Below are positions 18,181-27,131 of a DNA stretch of 64,000 bases, in pieces (the stretch's first letter is position 1; each line of letters opens with the position of its first letter). Source of the stretch: Chryseosolibacter histidinae (GTDB lineage: Bacteria; Bacteroidota; Bacteroidia; Cytophagales; Cyclobacteriaceae). Below the pieces are notes generated by a model. The model did not search any database, was not told the origin of the DNA, and saw only the letters and a list, made by a program, of their open reading frames with translations. The stretch covers positions 1-64,000 of the forward strand of contig NZ_JAHESF010000025.1 of NCBI RefSeq assembly GCF_018598225.1. The letters run 5' to 3'. The position numbers and the translations under genes were made by a program.

Positions 18181-19353
18181 ATGAGGTTCGCGATCGTACT
18201 TTCAATTCTCATCGCCACACAGGCAACCCTGTGCCAGGCGCAGCATGACCTCAGGAAAGAAACCATTGCCGTGCTGAAAGACCAGGTGCTTTCGCAGGCA
18301 GCGTGGGCGCTGAAAGAACAACCGGTGACGGTCACTGCTGCGGTGAGTCCCAGGAGCGCGGGAGGCAAACATGACTTCTTTTCGGAAGCCGATTACTGGT
18401 GGCCCGATCCGGCGCAACCCGATGGCCCGTATATTCAACGCGATGGGCAGACCAATCCCGATAATTTTGTGGCCCACCGCCATGCCATGATCCGCCTGAG
18501 TCGTATTGTAGGCGCGCTCGCTTCTGCATACGTGATCACCGGCGACGACAAATATGTTGCTCACGCACTTAAACACGCTAAGGCCTGGTTTGTAGACACC
18601 ACAACGCTGATGAACCCATCGCTGCTGTATGCACAGGCCATCAAAGGAAAAGTTACCGGTCGTGGCATCGGCATTATCGATACCATTCACCTGATGGAAG
18701 TAGTGCAGGGACTATTGGCGATGGAAAATTCATCTGCAGCTGATAAGGCTTTGTATGTGGCTATCAGGAAATGGTTCGCGGACTACCTCACGTGGCTTAC
18801 CACGCATCAGTATGGCAAAGATGAGATGAATGCCGAGAACAACCACGGTACGTGCTGGGTGATGCAGGTGGCGTCGTTTGCAAAGTTCACCGGCAACCGC
18901 GACCTGATCAACTTCTGCCGTGAGCGGTACAAGACTGTACTGCTGCCCAATCAAATGGCGGAAGACGGAAGTTTTCCCCGCGAGCTGAAGCGGACCAAAC
19001 CTTATGGCTACTCGCTCTTCAACCTGGACGCCATGACCATGGTATGCCACATTCTTTCTGATGGCAAGGAAGACCTGTGGCGTTACAAGACCCAGGATGG
19101 AAGGAGCATCGAAAAAGGTATCAGGTTTCTGTTCCCGTATGTGCAGGACAAGAGCCGCTGGACCTTTGCCAAAGATGTGATGTATTGGGACAACTGGCCT
19201 GTGGCGCACCCGTTCCTGCTGTTCGGTGCGCAGGCTTACCACGAGAAGGCCTGGATGGAAACATGGAAAAAACTTGACCACGATCCGAAGGTGGATGAGG
19301 TGATCCGAAACCTGCCCATCCGCAACCCGGTGATCTGGTTCAATAAAAAATGA
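18181..19353 (+). CDS. alginate-lyase-fold protein (PL38-like, glucuronan/alginate lyase)
   Basis: The 390-residue protein has a signal peptide ending near LCQAQH and an alpha/alpha-barrel of the alginate-lyase (PF05426) type. The motifs are FSEADYWWPDP, GPYIQRDGQTNPD, NAENNHGTCW and GSFPRELKRTKPYGYS. In this fold the Asn-His pair (ENNHGTCW) and the Tyr/Arg in the second motif are the usual lyase residues. The motif set resembles family PL38, which cuts beta-1,4-linked glucuronate or mannuronate; that assignment is from memory and should be tested. It is spaced 4 nt from GH29. It would leave unsaturated uronates for GH88/GH105. Confidence 0.75.
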   Translation: MRFAIVLSILIATQATLCQAQHDLRKETIAVLKDQVLSQAAWALKEQPVTVTAAVSPRSAGGKHDFFSEADYWWPDPAQPDGPYIQRDGQTNPDNFVAHRHAMIRLSRIVGALASAYVITGDDKYVAHALKHAKAWFVDTTTLMNPSLLYAQAIKGKVTGRGIGIIDTIHLMEVVQGLLAMENSSAADKALYVAIRKWFADYLTWLTTHQYGKDEMNAENNHGTCWVMQVASFAKFTGNRDLINFCRERYKTVLLPNQMAEDGSFPRELKRTKPYGYSLFNLDAMTMVCHILSDGKEDLWRYKTQDGRSIEKGIRFLFPYVQDKSRWTFAKDVMYWDNWPVAHPFLLFGAQAYHEKAWMETWKKLDHDPKVDEVIRNLPIRNPVIWFNKK

Positions 19354-19357
19354 TACA

Positions 19358-21238
19358 ATGAAGAACATAAAGTGGACTACCTTCTTAGGACTGATGGCCC
19401 TGCCGTTGATCCTCTCCGCCCAATCCGGCGATGAAGCCGAAATGGCCAACAAAGCAAAAGCGCGAGACCAGGCAGCGATCAACGAAGCTGTGAATGGCTG
19501 GTGGAAAGAGTCCATGAAGAACCATGAGCAGCGGATCGCCTGGTGGCGCGATGCGAAGTTCGGTATGTTCGTCCACTGGGGCATATACTCCCTGCCGGGC
19601 GGTGAATGGAAAGGTAACAAGGTGAGCGGTTATGCCGAGCACCTCATGCGGAAAGAAAAGATCTCGCGTGCCGATTACCTCGCCCTCGCCAGCCAGTTCA
19701 ATCCTGTTAAGTTCAATGCGGATGAATGGATCCTCGCAGCGAAGAACGCGGGCATGCGGTACTTCATCATCACCTCCAAACATCACGACGGCTTCGCCAT
19801 GTTCGATTCGAAGGTCTCTGATTTTAATATCATGAGGCAGACACCCTTCGGCCGTGACCCGATGGCCGAGCTGGCCGCAGCCTGCCGCAAGCATGGCGTA
19901 AAATTCGGTTTCTATTACTCGCATGCCTTCGATTGGGAACATCCCGATGCACCGGGCAATGACTGGGAATATAACAACCCGGGCGGCGATAAAAATCTTT
20001 TCGGTGGTCCCGATGGCGGACGCAACTGGTTCGACTGGCACCCGGAGCTGTTGCCCAAAGCCGTGAAGTACGTAGACGAAAAAGCGATCCCGCAGATCAA
20101 AGAGCTCCTGCAGAAATACAAGCCCGATATTCTCTGGTTCGATACACCGTCCAAGCTTCCGCTGTCGGAGAACATCCGCATCCTGAAAGCAATTCGTGAA
20201 GTGGATAATAAAGTTGTTGTCAACGGCCGCCTTGCACGCAGCAGCGACATTTCGTTCGGCGACTACAAGAACACCGCCGACCGCCCCGCAGAGTTCTATC
20301 CCGTGGAAGGCGATTGGGAAGCGATACCTACCACGAATGAATCGTACGGCTATCACAAATACGATCAGAGTCATAAAACACCGGCTCACTTCATTCAGCT
20401 GATGGCCAGCGCTGCCTCCCGTGGTGGCAACCTGCTGATGAACATTGGTCCCATGGGCGACGGACGCATCGACCCGAAAGACCTGGACATCCTGAATGCC
20501 ATTGGTAAATGGGTGAAGGTAAATGAAGAAAGTATCTATGGCACATCGGTGACTCCATTGCCGCTGCAGAGCTGGGGAGCATCAACACTTGGAAAGAACA
20601 AGCTCTACCTGCATGTATATCAATGGCCGGCCAATCAGCAGCTTGTTGTTGGTGGATTGAAAAGCAAGATCAAAAAAGCTTACCTGCTGAGCGACCCCTC
20701 GAAGAGAGCGCTGAAGTGGAGTAAGCCGAACACGCTCGACCTGAGCATCACTGTGCCGGAAAAAGCACCTGACGAAGCGAATACGGTAATTGTTCTAGAA
20801 ACCGATGGAAACGTTGAAACCGATCCCGTAAGGTTACTGACGGGAGGAAAACTTACCCAGCGTCTTTTAGCATTTGACGCTGCTCAACAAGGAAAAGGAT
20901 TTCGCTATGGCGATGGTAAGGCCGACCGCTACTACGTGGAGGGATGGAACAAAAAAGATCAATCGCTGAGCTGGAAGTTCCGGGTTGAGCAGCCGATGTC
21001 TTTTAACGCCGGGTTGAAGTACATCGCGGTAGCAACGGGCGGTGGAAGAGTGCAAGTCAGGCTCAACGGCAAAGTGCTCTTCGATCAGGTGGTCATTGCT
21101 GACAAACAAAATGGCCCTGCGTTCAAAGCGCTCGGACCACTGGCACTGCAGCCGGGAACATATACGCTGGAGATCGCGGCAACAGAAATTGAAGGAGAGG
21201 AGATCATGAAGCTGCTGGAGATCACGCTCGTTCCGTAA
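19358..21238 (+). CDS. GH29 alpha-L-fucosidase
   Basis: This 626-residue protein has a signal peptide and a GH29 catalytic barrel: WWRDAKFGMFVHWGIYSLPG, TSKHHDGFAMFDS, FYYSHAFDWEHP and ILWFDTPS with Asp262 as the likely nucleophile. SRGGNLLMNIGP closes the barrel. The C-terminal 200 residues are beta-rich and resemble an added carbohydrate-binding domain. It should release alpha-L-fucose with retention, in the periplasm or on the surface. It is the second fucose-directed enzyme here, beside GH95. It is translationally close to the lyase before it (4 nt). Confidence 0.92.
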   Translation: MKNIKWTTFLGLMALPLILSAQSGDEAEMANKAKARDQAAINEAVNGWWKESMKNHEQRIAWWRDAKFGMFVHWGIYSLPGGEWKGNKVSGYAEHLMRKEKISRADYLALASQFNPVKFNADEWILAAKNAGMRYFIITSKHHDGFAMFDSKVSDFNIMRQTPFGRDPMAELAAACRKHGVKFGFYYSHAFDWEHPDAPGNDWEYNNPGGDKNLFGGPDGGRNWFDWHPELLPKAVKYVDEKAIPQIKELLQKYKPDILWFDTPSKLPLSENIRILKAIREVDNKVVVNGRLARSSDISFGDYKNTADRPAEFYPVEGDWEAIPTTNESYGYHKYDQSHKTPAHFIQLMASAASRGGNLLMNIGPMGDGRIDPKDLDILNAIGKWVKVNEESIYGTSVTPLPLQSWGASTLGKNKLYLHVYQWPANQQLVVGGLKSKIKKAYLLSDPSKRALKWSKPNTLDLSITVPEKAPDEANTVIVLETDGNVETDPVRLLTGGKLTQRLLAFDAAQQGKGFRYGDGKADRYYVEGWNKKDQSLSWKFRVEQPMSFNAGLKYIAVATGGGRVQVRLNGKVLFDQVVIADKQNGPAFKALGPLALQPGTYTLEIAATEIEGEEIMKLLEITLVP

Positions 21239-21297
21239 GAACGTTGCAGGACTGAGATCGTTCTGAATATTCATCATAAGACCTAAACCAAAAAAAG

Positions 21298-24200
21298 ATG
21301 AAAACGTTTTCCGCACAACTCCTCTTGCTGCTCCTGGTGGTCGGCACCGCCAGCGCGCAGGCCCCGCTTATCTCCCTGCAAAACGGGCGGCTCGTTTACA
21401 ATTACTATGCTAACCGCGGCCAGCAAAATGCCGTGAACCGCATCCCTGATTTTTCCAACGCAGGTTATAAAGGTGGTGGTGTGCAGTTACCGGTGCTCCC
21501 GGTGCAGGAAACCATTCAGCCCGTGCAGGGCGATTGCCGTGCGCACATCCAGGCTGCCATCGACCGTGTTTCAGCACTGCCAGCCGATGCGAATGGCTAC
21601 CGTGGTGCTGTGGTGCTTCGGGCCGGTATCTATCCCGTTGAAGGCTCGCTGATTATCAGGGCAGGTGGTGTGGTTTTGAGAGGAGAGGGCAATGGCGTTA
21701 CAGGCACGGTACTCATCGCCACCCAGAAAGTCCAGCACAATTTTATCGTGGTGCAGGGATCTGGCAGCGGCTATGGAGAAGTGAGCGGGAGCCGTGTGAA
21801 GATCACAACCCCCTATGTGGCAACAGGAGCAACAACTTTTGACGTTGCTGCCGGCCACACCTTTCAGCCTGGTGACAATGTGGTGATCCAGAAGATGCCC
21901 ACCGAAGCGTGGATCGATACCCTCGATATGCGGCAGTATGGATGGACCGCGTCCGGTTACCGGAATACGTACGAAAGAAAGATCGTATCCGTATCGGGAA
22001 ACACTGTTACCATCGATATCCCGGTCGTTGATCCGCTCGAGCAGTTCTATGGCGGAGGCGAGATCCACAAATCCAATATTGTTGGCCGCATCAAAGAGTC
22101 AGGTGTGGAGAACATGCGGATCGAGTCTTTTTTTGCGGGCAACGACGATGAAAGCCATGGGTGGAATGCCGTGGTGCTGAATCGTGCTGAGAACTGTTGG
22201 GTAAGAGATGTGGTGGCCAAGTATTTCGGATATGCCGCGGTGAGCGTTTCGAATATGTCGCGTTTCATCACGGTTCAGGACTGTGCGATGATCGATCCCA
22301 AATCCGTGACCACGGGCGGTCGAAAATATTCTTTCAACATCGAAGGCAACGCTACCAATAACCTCTTTCAGCGCTGCATGACCTGGGGCGGTCGTCATGA
22401 CTTTGTGAGCGGCTCGCGGGTGCCCGGCCCGAACGTGTTCCTGGATTGTGTAGCCGAGAATACCTTTGCCGACATCGGCCCGCACCACCGCTGGTCTACT
22501 GGGCAATTGTTCGACAATATTTACGGCGGACAGATCAGGGTGCAGAACCGTGGCGCCTCGGGCAGTGGGCATGGATGGGCCGGTGCGCAAATATTATTAT
22601 GGAACTGTTATTCTTTCAAAAGTGATATCGAAGTGGAGAGTCCACCCACCGCACGCAACTGGGGCATCGGTTGCATCGGTGTAAAGCAGACCAACACCGG
22701 TTACTGGGAAAGCTGGGGAACACACGTGCTGCCGCGAAGTCTGTATCTTCAGCAACTGGAAGAAAGACTCGGAACACAAGCCGTACAAAATATTGCCACC
22801 ACAGATCAGCTTCAAAACACACTGCGCCAAAAGTTGCGGACACGCATCAGCCAGATCGCAGCCGAGCCTCAGGTATACAACCCACCCGGCAATGGAAATA
22901 CTGACGCCTTCGATATCACTGACAACGGCGGCGTGCTCACGTCACAATTCGTGAGCAACAGGCCTGAAGAGAACTTCCCCAACATCATCGATAACAACAT
23001 CAATACAAAATATTATCAGAATGGCAAGAAGGCGCTCTGGGTACAATACCGCTCTGCCGTTCCCGCCATCGTAACACGGTATACCATCACCTCTGCCAAC
23101 GATGTGGAGGAACGCGACCCTAAGGACTGGAACCTCGCCGGCTCTAACAACGGTACAACGTGGACGGTGTTAGACACCCGAACAGGAGAAGATTTTCCCA
23201 CGCGGCGCCTTACCCGTACATTCGAGACCAGCAACACACAGTCATTTATCTTCTATCGCCTGAACATTCTCCAGAATGGCAACAATAACAACACCCAGTT
23301 TGCAGAGTGGGAGCTGTTTCAGCGCAAGTATCAGAACATTACTATCAGCGATATTGAAGATAAGACCTATGGCGATGAACCGTTCGAGCTGATCGCCAGC
23401 GCCGACTCCGGACTCCCGCTGAACGTCGAGATCGTCTCAGGGCCGGCAACACTTGACTCCACATTTGTAACCATCACAGGTGCCGGTACAGTCACCATTC
23501 GTGTCAGTCAGCCAGGTAATGAGAATTATTTTCCCGCGACTGCCGAAAGAACATTTACGGTGAACAAAGCCACACAATCCATCACCTTCGATGCGATAGA
23601 AACCAAAACTTATGGTGATGCCCCGTTTGAACTACATGCTGCGGCCGATTCAGGTTTGCCTGCAACCTTCGAAGTGATTTCAGGACCCGCAACCGTCGAC
23701 ACTACTATGTTGATCATTACCGGTGCAGGAACCATCACTGTCAGGGCCACTCAGTCGGGCAATGAGAACTACGAGGCGGTTTCTACAGAACAGACCTTCG
23801 TCGTTAACAAAGCTTCGCAGACCATCGACTTTACGCCTCTTATTCCCGCCAATGTGCAGGATGTAGTAACGTTATCAGCAACAGCTTCGTCTGGATTACC
23901 TGTGGCCTTCGATATCATCTCAGGACCGGGAGCGCTGGCGGGCAATGCACTTTCTTTCACAGGTGAAGGTGCAGTAGTTGTTGAAGCAAGCCAGCCTGGT
24001 GACGCGAACTATCTACCGGCTTCGACTGTGGAGCAGACCATCCTTGCCGATGCGGTAGGCTTCAGGAGAGAGGGTGTGACACTGGTAGTAGCACCGAATC
24101 CCACCAGGGGCAAGCTGATCGTGGTGATCCTTGAGCTCAAAAGAGATAAGCAGTATTCGTTCGTTGTTTATAACAGTGCCGGTCGCCCTGTGAACGTGCC

Positions 24201-24321
24201 GGTGACGGAGAAACATCCGAAGTTATTCGAGATAGATCTCAGTGCTGGTGCCGACGGATTGTACTATCTTTTGACCACCGATGGAACGGCCAGCACCGTG
24301 ACAAGAATTGTAAAACGTTAA
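21298..24321 (+). CDS. secreted beta-helix protein B with discoidin, MBG-like repeats and T9SS sorting tail
   Basis: The 1007-residue protein has a signal peptide ending at SAQA. Residues 20-520 are a beta-helix close to the protein at 9704. Residues about 535-675 are a discoidin/F5-8C (CBM32-like) domain (DAFDITDNGG, SNDVEERDPKDWNLAGSNNG-like core). Three MBG-like repeats follow, about 678-925 (KTYGDEPFELIASADSGLP and KTYGDAPFELHAAADSGLP). The end (VAPNPTRGKLIVVI ... GLYYLLTTDG) is a type A sorting domain of the type IX secretion system. So the enzyme is expected outside the cell or anchored on its surface, attacking the polymer first. Catalytic activity is not proven. It lies 59 nt after GH29. 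Confidence 0.82.
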   Translation: MKTFSAQLLLLLLVVGTASAQAPLISLQNGRLVYNYYANRGQQNAVNRIPDFSNAGYKGGGVQLPVLPVQETIQPVQGDCRAHIQAAIDRVSALPADANGYRGAVVLRAGIYPVEGSLIIRAGGVVLRGEGNGVTGTVLIATQKVQHNFIVVQGSGSGYGEVSGSRVKITTPYVATGATTFDVAAGHTFQPGDNVVIQKMPTEAWIDTLDMRQYGWTASGYRNTYERKIVSVSGNTVTIDIPVVDPLEQFYGGGEIHKSNIVGRIKESGVENMRIESFFAGNDDESHGWNAVVLNRAENCWVRDVVAKYFGYAAVSVSNMSRFITVQDCAMIDPKSVTTGGRKYSFNIEGNATNNLFQRCMTWGGRHDFVSGSRVPGPNVFLDCVAENTFADIGPHHRWSTGQLFDNIYGGQIRVQNRGASGSGHGWAGAQILLWNCYSFKSDIEVESPPTARNWGIGCIGVKQTNTGYWESWGTHVLPRSLYLQQLEERLGTQAVQNIATTDQLQNTLRQKLRTRISQIAAEPQVYNPPGNGNTDAFDITDNGGVLTSQFVSNRPEENFPNIIDNNINTKYYQNGKKALWVQYRSAVPAIVTRYTITSANDVEERDPKDWNLAGSNNGTTWTVLDTRTGEDFPTRRLTRTFETSNTQSFIFYRLNILQNGNNNNTQFAEWELFQRKYQNITISDIEDKTYGDEPFELIASADSGLPLNVEIVSGPATLDSTFVTITGAGTVTIRVSQPGNENYFPATAERTFTVNKATQSITFDAIETKTYGDAPFELHAAADSGLPATFEVISGPATVDTTMLIITGAGTITVRATQSGNENYEAVSTEQTFVVNKASQTIDFTPLIPANVQDVVTLSATASSGLPVAFDIISGPGALAGNALSFTGEGAVVVEASQPGDANYLPASTVEQTILADAVGFRREGVTLVVAPNPTRGKLIVVILELKRDKQYSFVVYNSAGRPVNVPVTEKHPKLFEIDLSAGADGLYYLLTTDGTASTVTRIVKR

Positions 24322-24358
24322 TTTAATATTTCAGGAAAACCGAAAAACAGTACCGACC

Positions 24359-25579
24359 ATGAGAATGAAAATTATTGCAGGTGTGATCATCGTGATCTCC
24401 TGTTCAGCCATGCTGAAGAAGGACGATGTGGTGAGGCAGGCATTTGATCATGCGGCAAAGCAAACACTGGTGATGTTAAAAGAAGTGGCGATCAAACTTC
24501 AGGCCGCCAAAGCGGAGAGCAAAAACCCCATGCCGGTGGCACCGCGCACGCTGAAGGACGGTGACCTCGTGGTGGTGCCTTCACGCGACTGGACCAGCGG
24601 GTTTTTCTCTGGCGTACTCTGGTACCTGTACGAATACACCGGGAAAAAAGAGTGGCTTGATGAAGCGAAGAAATTCACTGCAGCCATGGAGCAGGAAAAA
24701 TGGAATGGTAAAACCCACGACATGGGCTTTAAAATGTATTGCAGCTATGGCAACGGCTACCGCCTTACAAAAGATGCTACGTACAACGACGTCCTGGTGC
24801 AGTCCGCTAAAACACTGAGCACAAGGTTCAGGCCGATCACAGGTGTGTTGCGCTCATGGGACCACAGCCGCGACAAGTGGAGCTACCCGGTGATCATCGA
24901 CAATATGATGAACCTCGAATTGTTGTTCTTCGCCACGAGATCAACAGGCGATTCTTCATTTTATAAGATCGCGGTAAGCCACGCAAAGACCACGATGAAG
25001 AATCATTACCGGGCTGATAACAGCTCGTACCATGTGATCGAGTACGACACGCTGACAGGCAAGGTATTGAAGAAGAACACACACCAGGGTTATGCCCATG
25101 AGTCGGCGTGGTCGAGAGGACAGGCGTGGGGATTGTATGGCTTCACCATGTGTTATCGCGAGACGAAAGACAAGGCATTTCTGGAACAAGCCGAGAAGAT
25201 CGCCAAGTACATATTCTCGCATCCGCACATGCCGGCAGACCTGATCCCTTACTGGGATTACGATGCACCCGGAATTCCGAATGAGCCGCGTGACGTGTCG
25301 GCAGCAGCCGTGATCGCTTCAGGTTTGTATGAGCTGAGTCTGTACAGCCCCAATGCAAAAGACTATCGCGCCAAAGCCAACACCATCGTGCAGAACCTTT
25401 CCAAAAATTATGCTTCACCCGTTGGCGGCAGCAAAGGATTTATCCTGTTGCACAGCACCGGATCCAAACCCGCCAACAGCGAAGTAGATGTGCCCCTTTC
25501 TTACGCAGACTATTATTTCCTGGAAGCACTGTTGAGAAAAGATAAATTGGAGAAGACCAGTTACAAGTCCATCCAATAA
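24359..25579 (+). CDS. GH88 unsaturated glucuronyl hydrolase
   Basis: The 406-residue protein is an alpha/alpha-barrel with the GH88 signatures SWDHSRDKWSYPVIIDNMMN (Asp168 and Asp181 are candidate catalytic acids) and HQGYAHESAWSRGQAWGLYG. PYWDYDAPGIPNEPRDVSAA completes the pattern. It hydrates and removes the 4,5-unsaturated uronate left at the non-reducing end by a lyase. The N-terminus (MRMKIIAGVIIVISCSAM) is a weak signal or lipoprotein-like leader; ATG 24365 is an alternative start. Its presence shows that lyases of this PUL make unsaturated ends. Confidence 0.92.
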   Translation: MRMKIIAGVIIVISCSAMLKKDDVVRQAFDHAAKQTLVMLKEVAIKLQAAKAESKNPMPVAPRTLKDGDLVVVPSRDWTSGFFSGVLWYLYEYTGKKEWLDEAKKFTAAMEQEKWNGKTHDMGFKMYCSYGNGYRLTKDATYNDVLVQSAKTLSTRFRPITGVLRSWDHSRDKWSYPVIIDNMMNLELLFFATRSTGDSSFYKIAVSHAKTTMKNHYRADNSSYHVIEYDTLTGKVLKKNTHQGYAHESAWSRGQAWGLYGFTMCYRETKDKAFLEQAEKIAKYIFSHPHMPADLIPYWDYDAPGIPNEPRDVSAAAVIASGLYELSLYSPNAKDYRAKANTIVQNLSKNYASPVGGSKGFILLHSTGSKPANSEVDVPLSYADYYFLEALLRKDKLEKTSYKSIQ

Positions 25580-25693
25580 ATAACTGAAGCGAGACTTGAT
25601 CACATTTATTTGCAGACGTTGTAGTGAATACAGTGTGGTTTTATCGTCTCTGAACATGAGATCCGTCAATGGAATTAAAACCCAGTCCCGCAG

Positions 25694-25711
25694 TCCCGAT
25701 AGCTATCGGGA
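25694..25711. repeat. TCCCGATnnnnATCGGGA palindrome, copy 2
   Basis: TCCCGATAGCTATCGGGA is a perfect 18-bp palindrome in the 232-nt gap between GH88 and GH105. It is preceded by a degenerate copy of its own first half (CAGTCCCGCAGTCCCGAT). Confidence 0.8.
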
Positions 25712-25722
25712 TGGCTGATGTA

Positions 25723-25759
25723 CGCAGATAAGATATTTTTTAATCTGCGCCTATCTGCG
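25723..25759. repeat. CGCAGATA hairpin before GH105
   Basis: CGCAGATA (25723-25730) pairs with TATCTGCG (25752-25759); an internal AATCTGCG repeats the word, and TCCGCGG follows. It ends 53 nt before the GH105 start and adds to the stutter-repeat set. Confidence 0.6.
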
Positions 25760-25811
25760 GAATCCGCGGGAAATGATTTCAACGGAGCTCATCCTATTAA
25801 ACCGAAAACGT

Positions 25812-26942
25812 ATGAAAAAATATCACCTGTTTTTCCTGCTGATTGTTAGTGCAGGCTTCTGCTTGGGCCAGTCGAAGAAAAATGATGCGGACCTGAAGCA
25901 GTGGCCGAAGGGAGCGTCGCCCCTGGAAGTTGGTCAGCGTGTGGCCGCACGTTTTATCGCCACTCCTCATCCGAACTTTGGAAGGCCCACGCCGCCGAAA
26001 ACCATTACGTATCCCGAAGTTTGTACCTGGTACGGAGCACTCACCTTCGCCAAAGAAAGCAAGGATAAGAAACTTCGCGACCAGCTCGTGCAGCGCTTTG
26101 AACCCTTCTGGACCACCGAGGCCAGCATGGTGCCGCTGCCCGATCACGTTGACCACACGGTGTTCGGCTCCATTCCGCTGGAGCTTTACATGCAGACCAA
26201 AGAGAAGAAATACCTCGACATGGGTTTGAACTTTGCCGACAAACAATGGGGACCTCCCGAAGGCCCTCGTGTAAAACCTGAGTCGCACGTGTTCCATAAC
26301 ATGGGGCTCACCTGGCAGACACGCCTGTGGATCGACGATATGTTCATGATCACCGCGGTACAGGCACAGGCATACCGTGCTACCGGCGACAAAAAATACA
26401 TCGAGCGTGCCGCGAAGGAAATGGTGGTGTACCTCGATTCGCTGCAACGTGAGAACGGTCTTTTTTATCATGCACCTGATGTTCCGTTCTTCTGGGGACG
26501 TGGCGATGGTTGGATGGCCGTAGGAACAGCAGAGCTGCTTCGCTCTTTGCCCGAGAACAATCCTCACAGGCCACGCATTATGGAAGGTTATAAAAAGATG
26601 ATGGCGTCGCTGCTGAAGTACCAGGCCGAGAGTGGCATGTGGCGGCAGCTGATCGACGATCCTGAGTCATGGCCTGAAACCTCGTCTACCGGCATGTTCA
26701 CTTTTGCCATGATCACGGGTGTGAAGAACGGCTGGCTTGAAAAAGAAACGTATGGTCCCGCGGCGCGCAAAGCATGGCTGGCGTTGATCTCTTACCTTGA
26801 TGAGAATGCAGACATCCGGGAGGTGTGCCAGGGAACCAATAAGAAGAACGACCGTCAGTATTACCTGGACCGTGAGCGGATCAAAGGCGACATGCATGGC
26901 CAGGCGCCTGTGCTCTGGTGTGCGACTGCGTTGCTGAGATAA
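25812..26942 (+). CDS. GH105 unsaturated rhamnogalacturonyl hydrolase-like (YteR type)
   Basis: This 376-residue protein has a signal peptide (MKKYHLFFLLIVSAGFCLGQ) and an alpha/alpha-barrel. LWIDDMFMI (Asp175/Asp176) and FFWGRGDGWMAVG are the usual GH105 active-site segments, and GMWRQLIDDPESWPETSSTG is also characteristic. The reaction is the same vinyl-ether hydration as GH88, usually on unsaturated galacturonyl-rhamnose, although specificity varies. An in-frame ATG at 25773 would add 13 residues before the signal peptide, so 25812 is used. Together with GH88 this suggests two kinds of unsaturated end product. Confidence 0.9.
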   Translation: MKKYHLFFLLIVSAGFCLGQSKKNDADLKQWPKGASPLEVGQRVAARFIATPHPNFGRPTPPKTITYPEVCTWYGALTFAKESKDKKLRDQLVQRFEPFWTTEASMVPLPDHVDHTVFGSIPLELYMQTKEKKYLDMGLNFADKQWGPPEGPRVKPESHVFHNMGLTWQTRLWIDDMFMITAVQAQAYRATGDKKYIERAAKEMVVYLDSLQRENGLFYHAPDVPFFWGRGDGWMAVGTAELLRSLPENNPHRPRIMEGYKKMMASLLKYQAESGMWRQLIDDPESWPETSSTGMFTFAMITGVKNGWLEKETYGPAARKAWLALISYLDENADIREVCQGTNKKNDRQYYLDRERIKGDMHGQAPVLWCATALLR

Positions 26943-27131
26943 CGTGCTGCTGATGAGGAGCAAGACCTGTGGGACCACTAGACATTGATGGATAGGAATT
27001 GAATAGATCATAACCTGAAATTTTTCATTTGTAAGCAAAATCTGACTTCCTCCAAAGTATCTGTGATAATAACCTGATGAAGCGCAGCTTTCTTCAGATA
27101 TTCGCAGGTCATTTTAGTCGATAGTTGCTTT

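Noticed and set aside
18730-19620. Antisense frame of 296 codons opposite the PL38-like and GH29 genes
   Set aside because: Shadow of two real genes; it runs across their junction and shows no recognisable motif.
19385-20389. Long antisense frame (334 codons) opposite GH29
   Set aside because: It lies wholly inside a well-supported GH29 gene and has no family features; GC-rich third positions of the real gene leave the opposite strand open.
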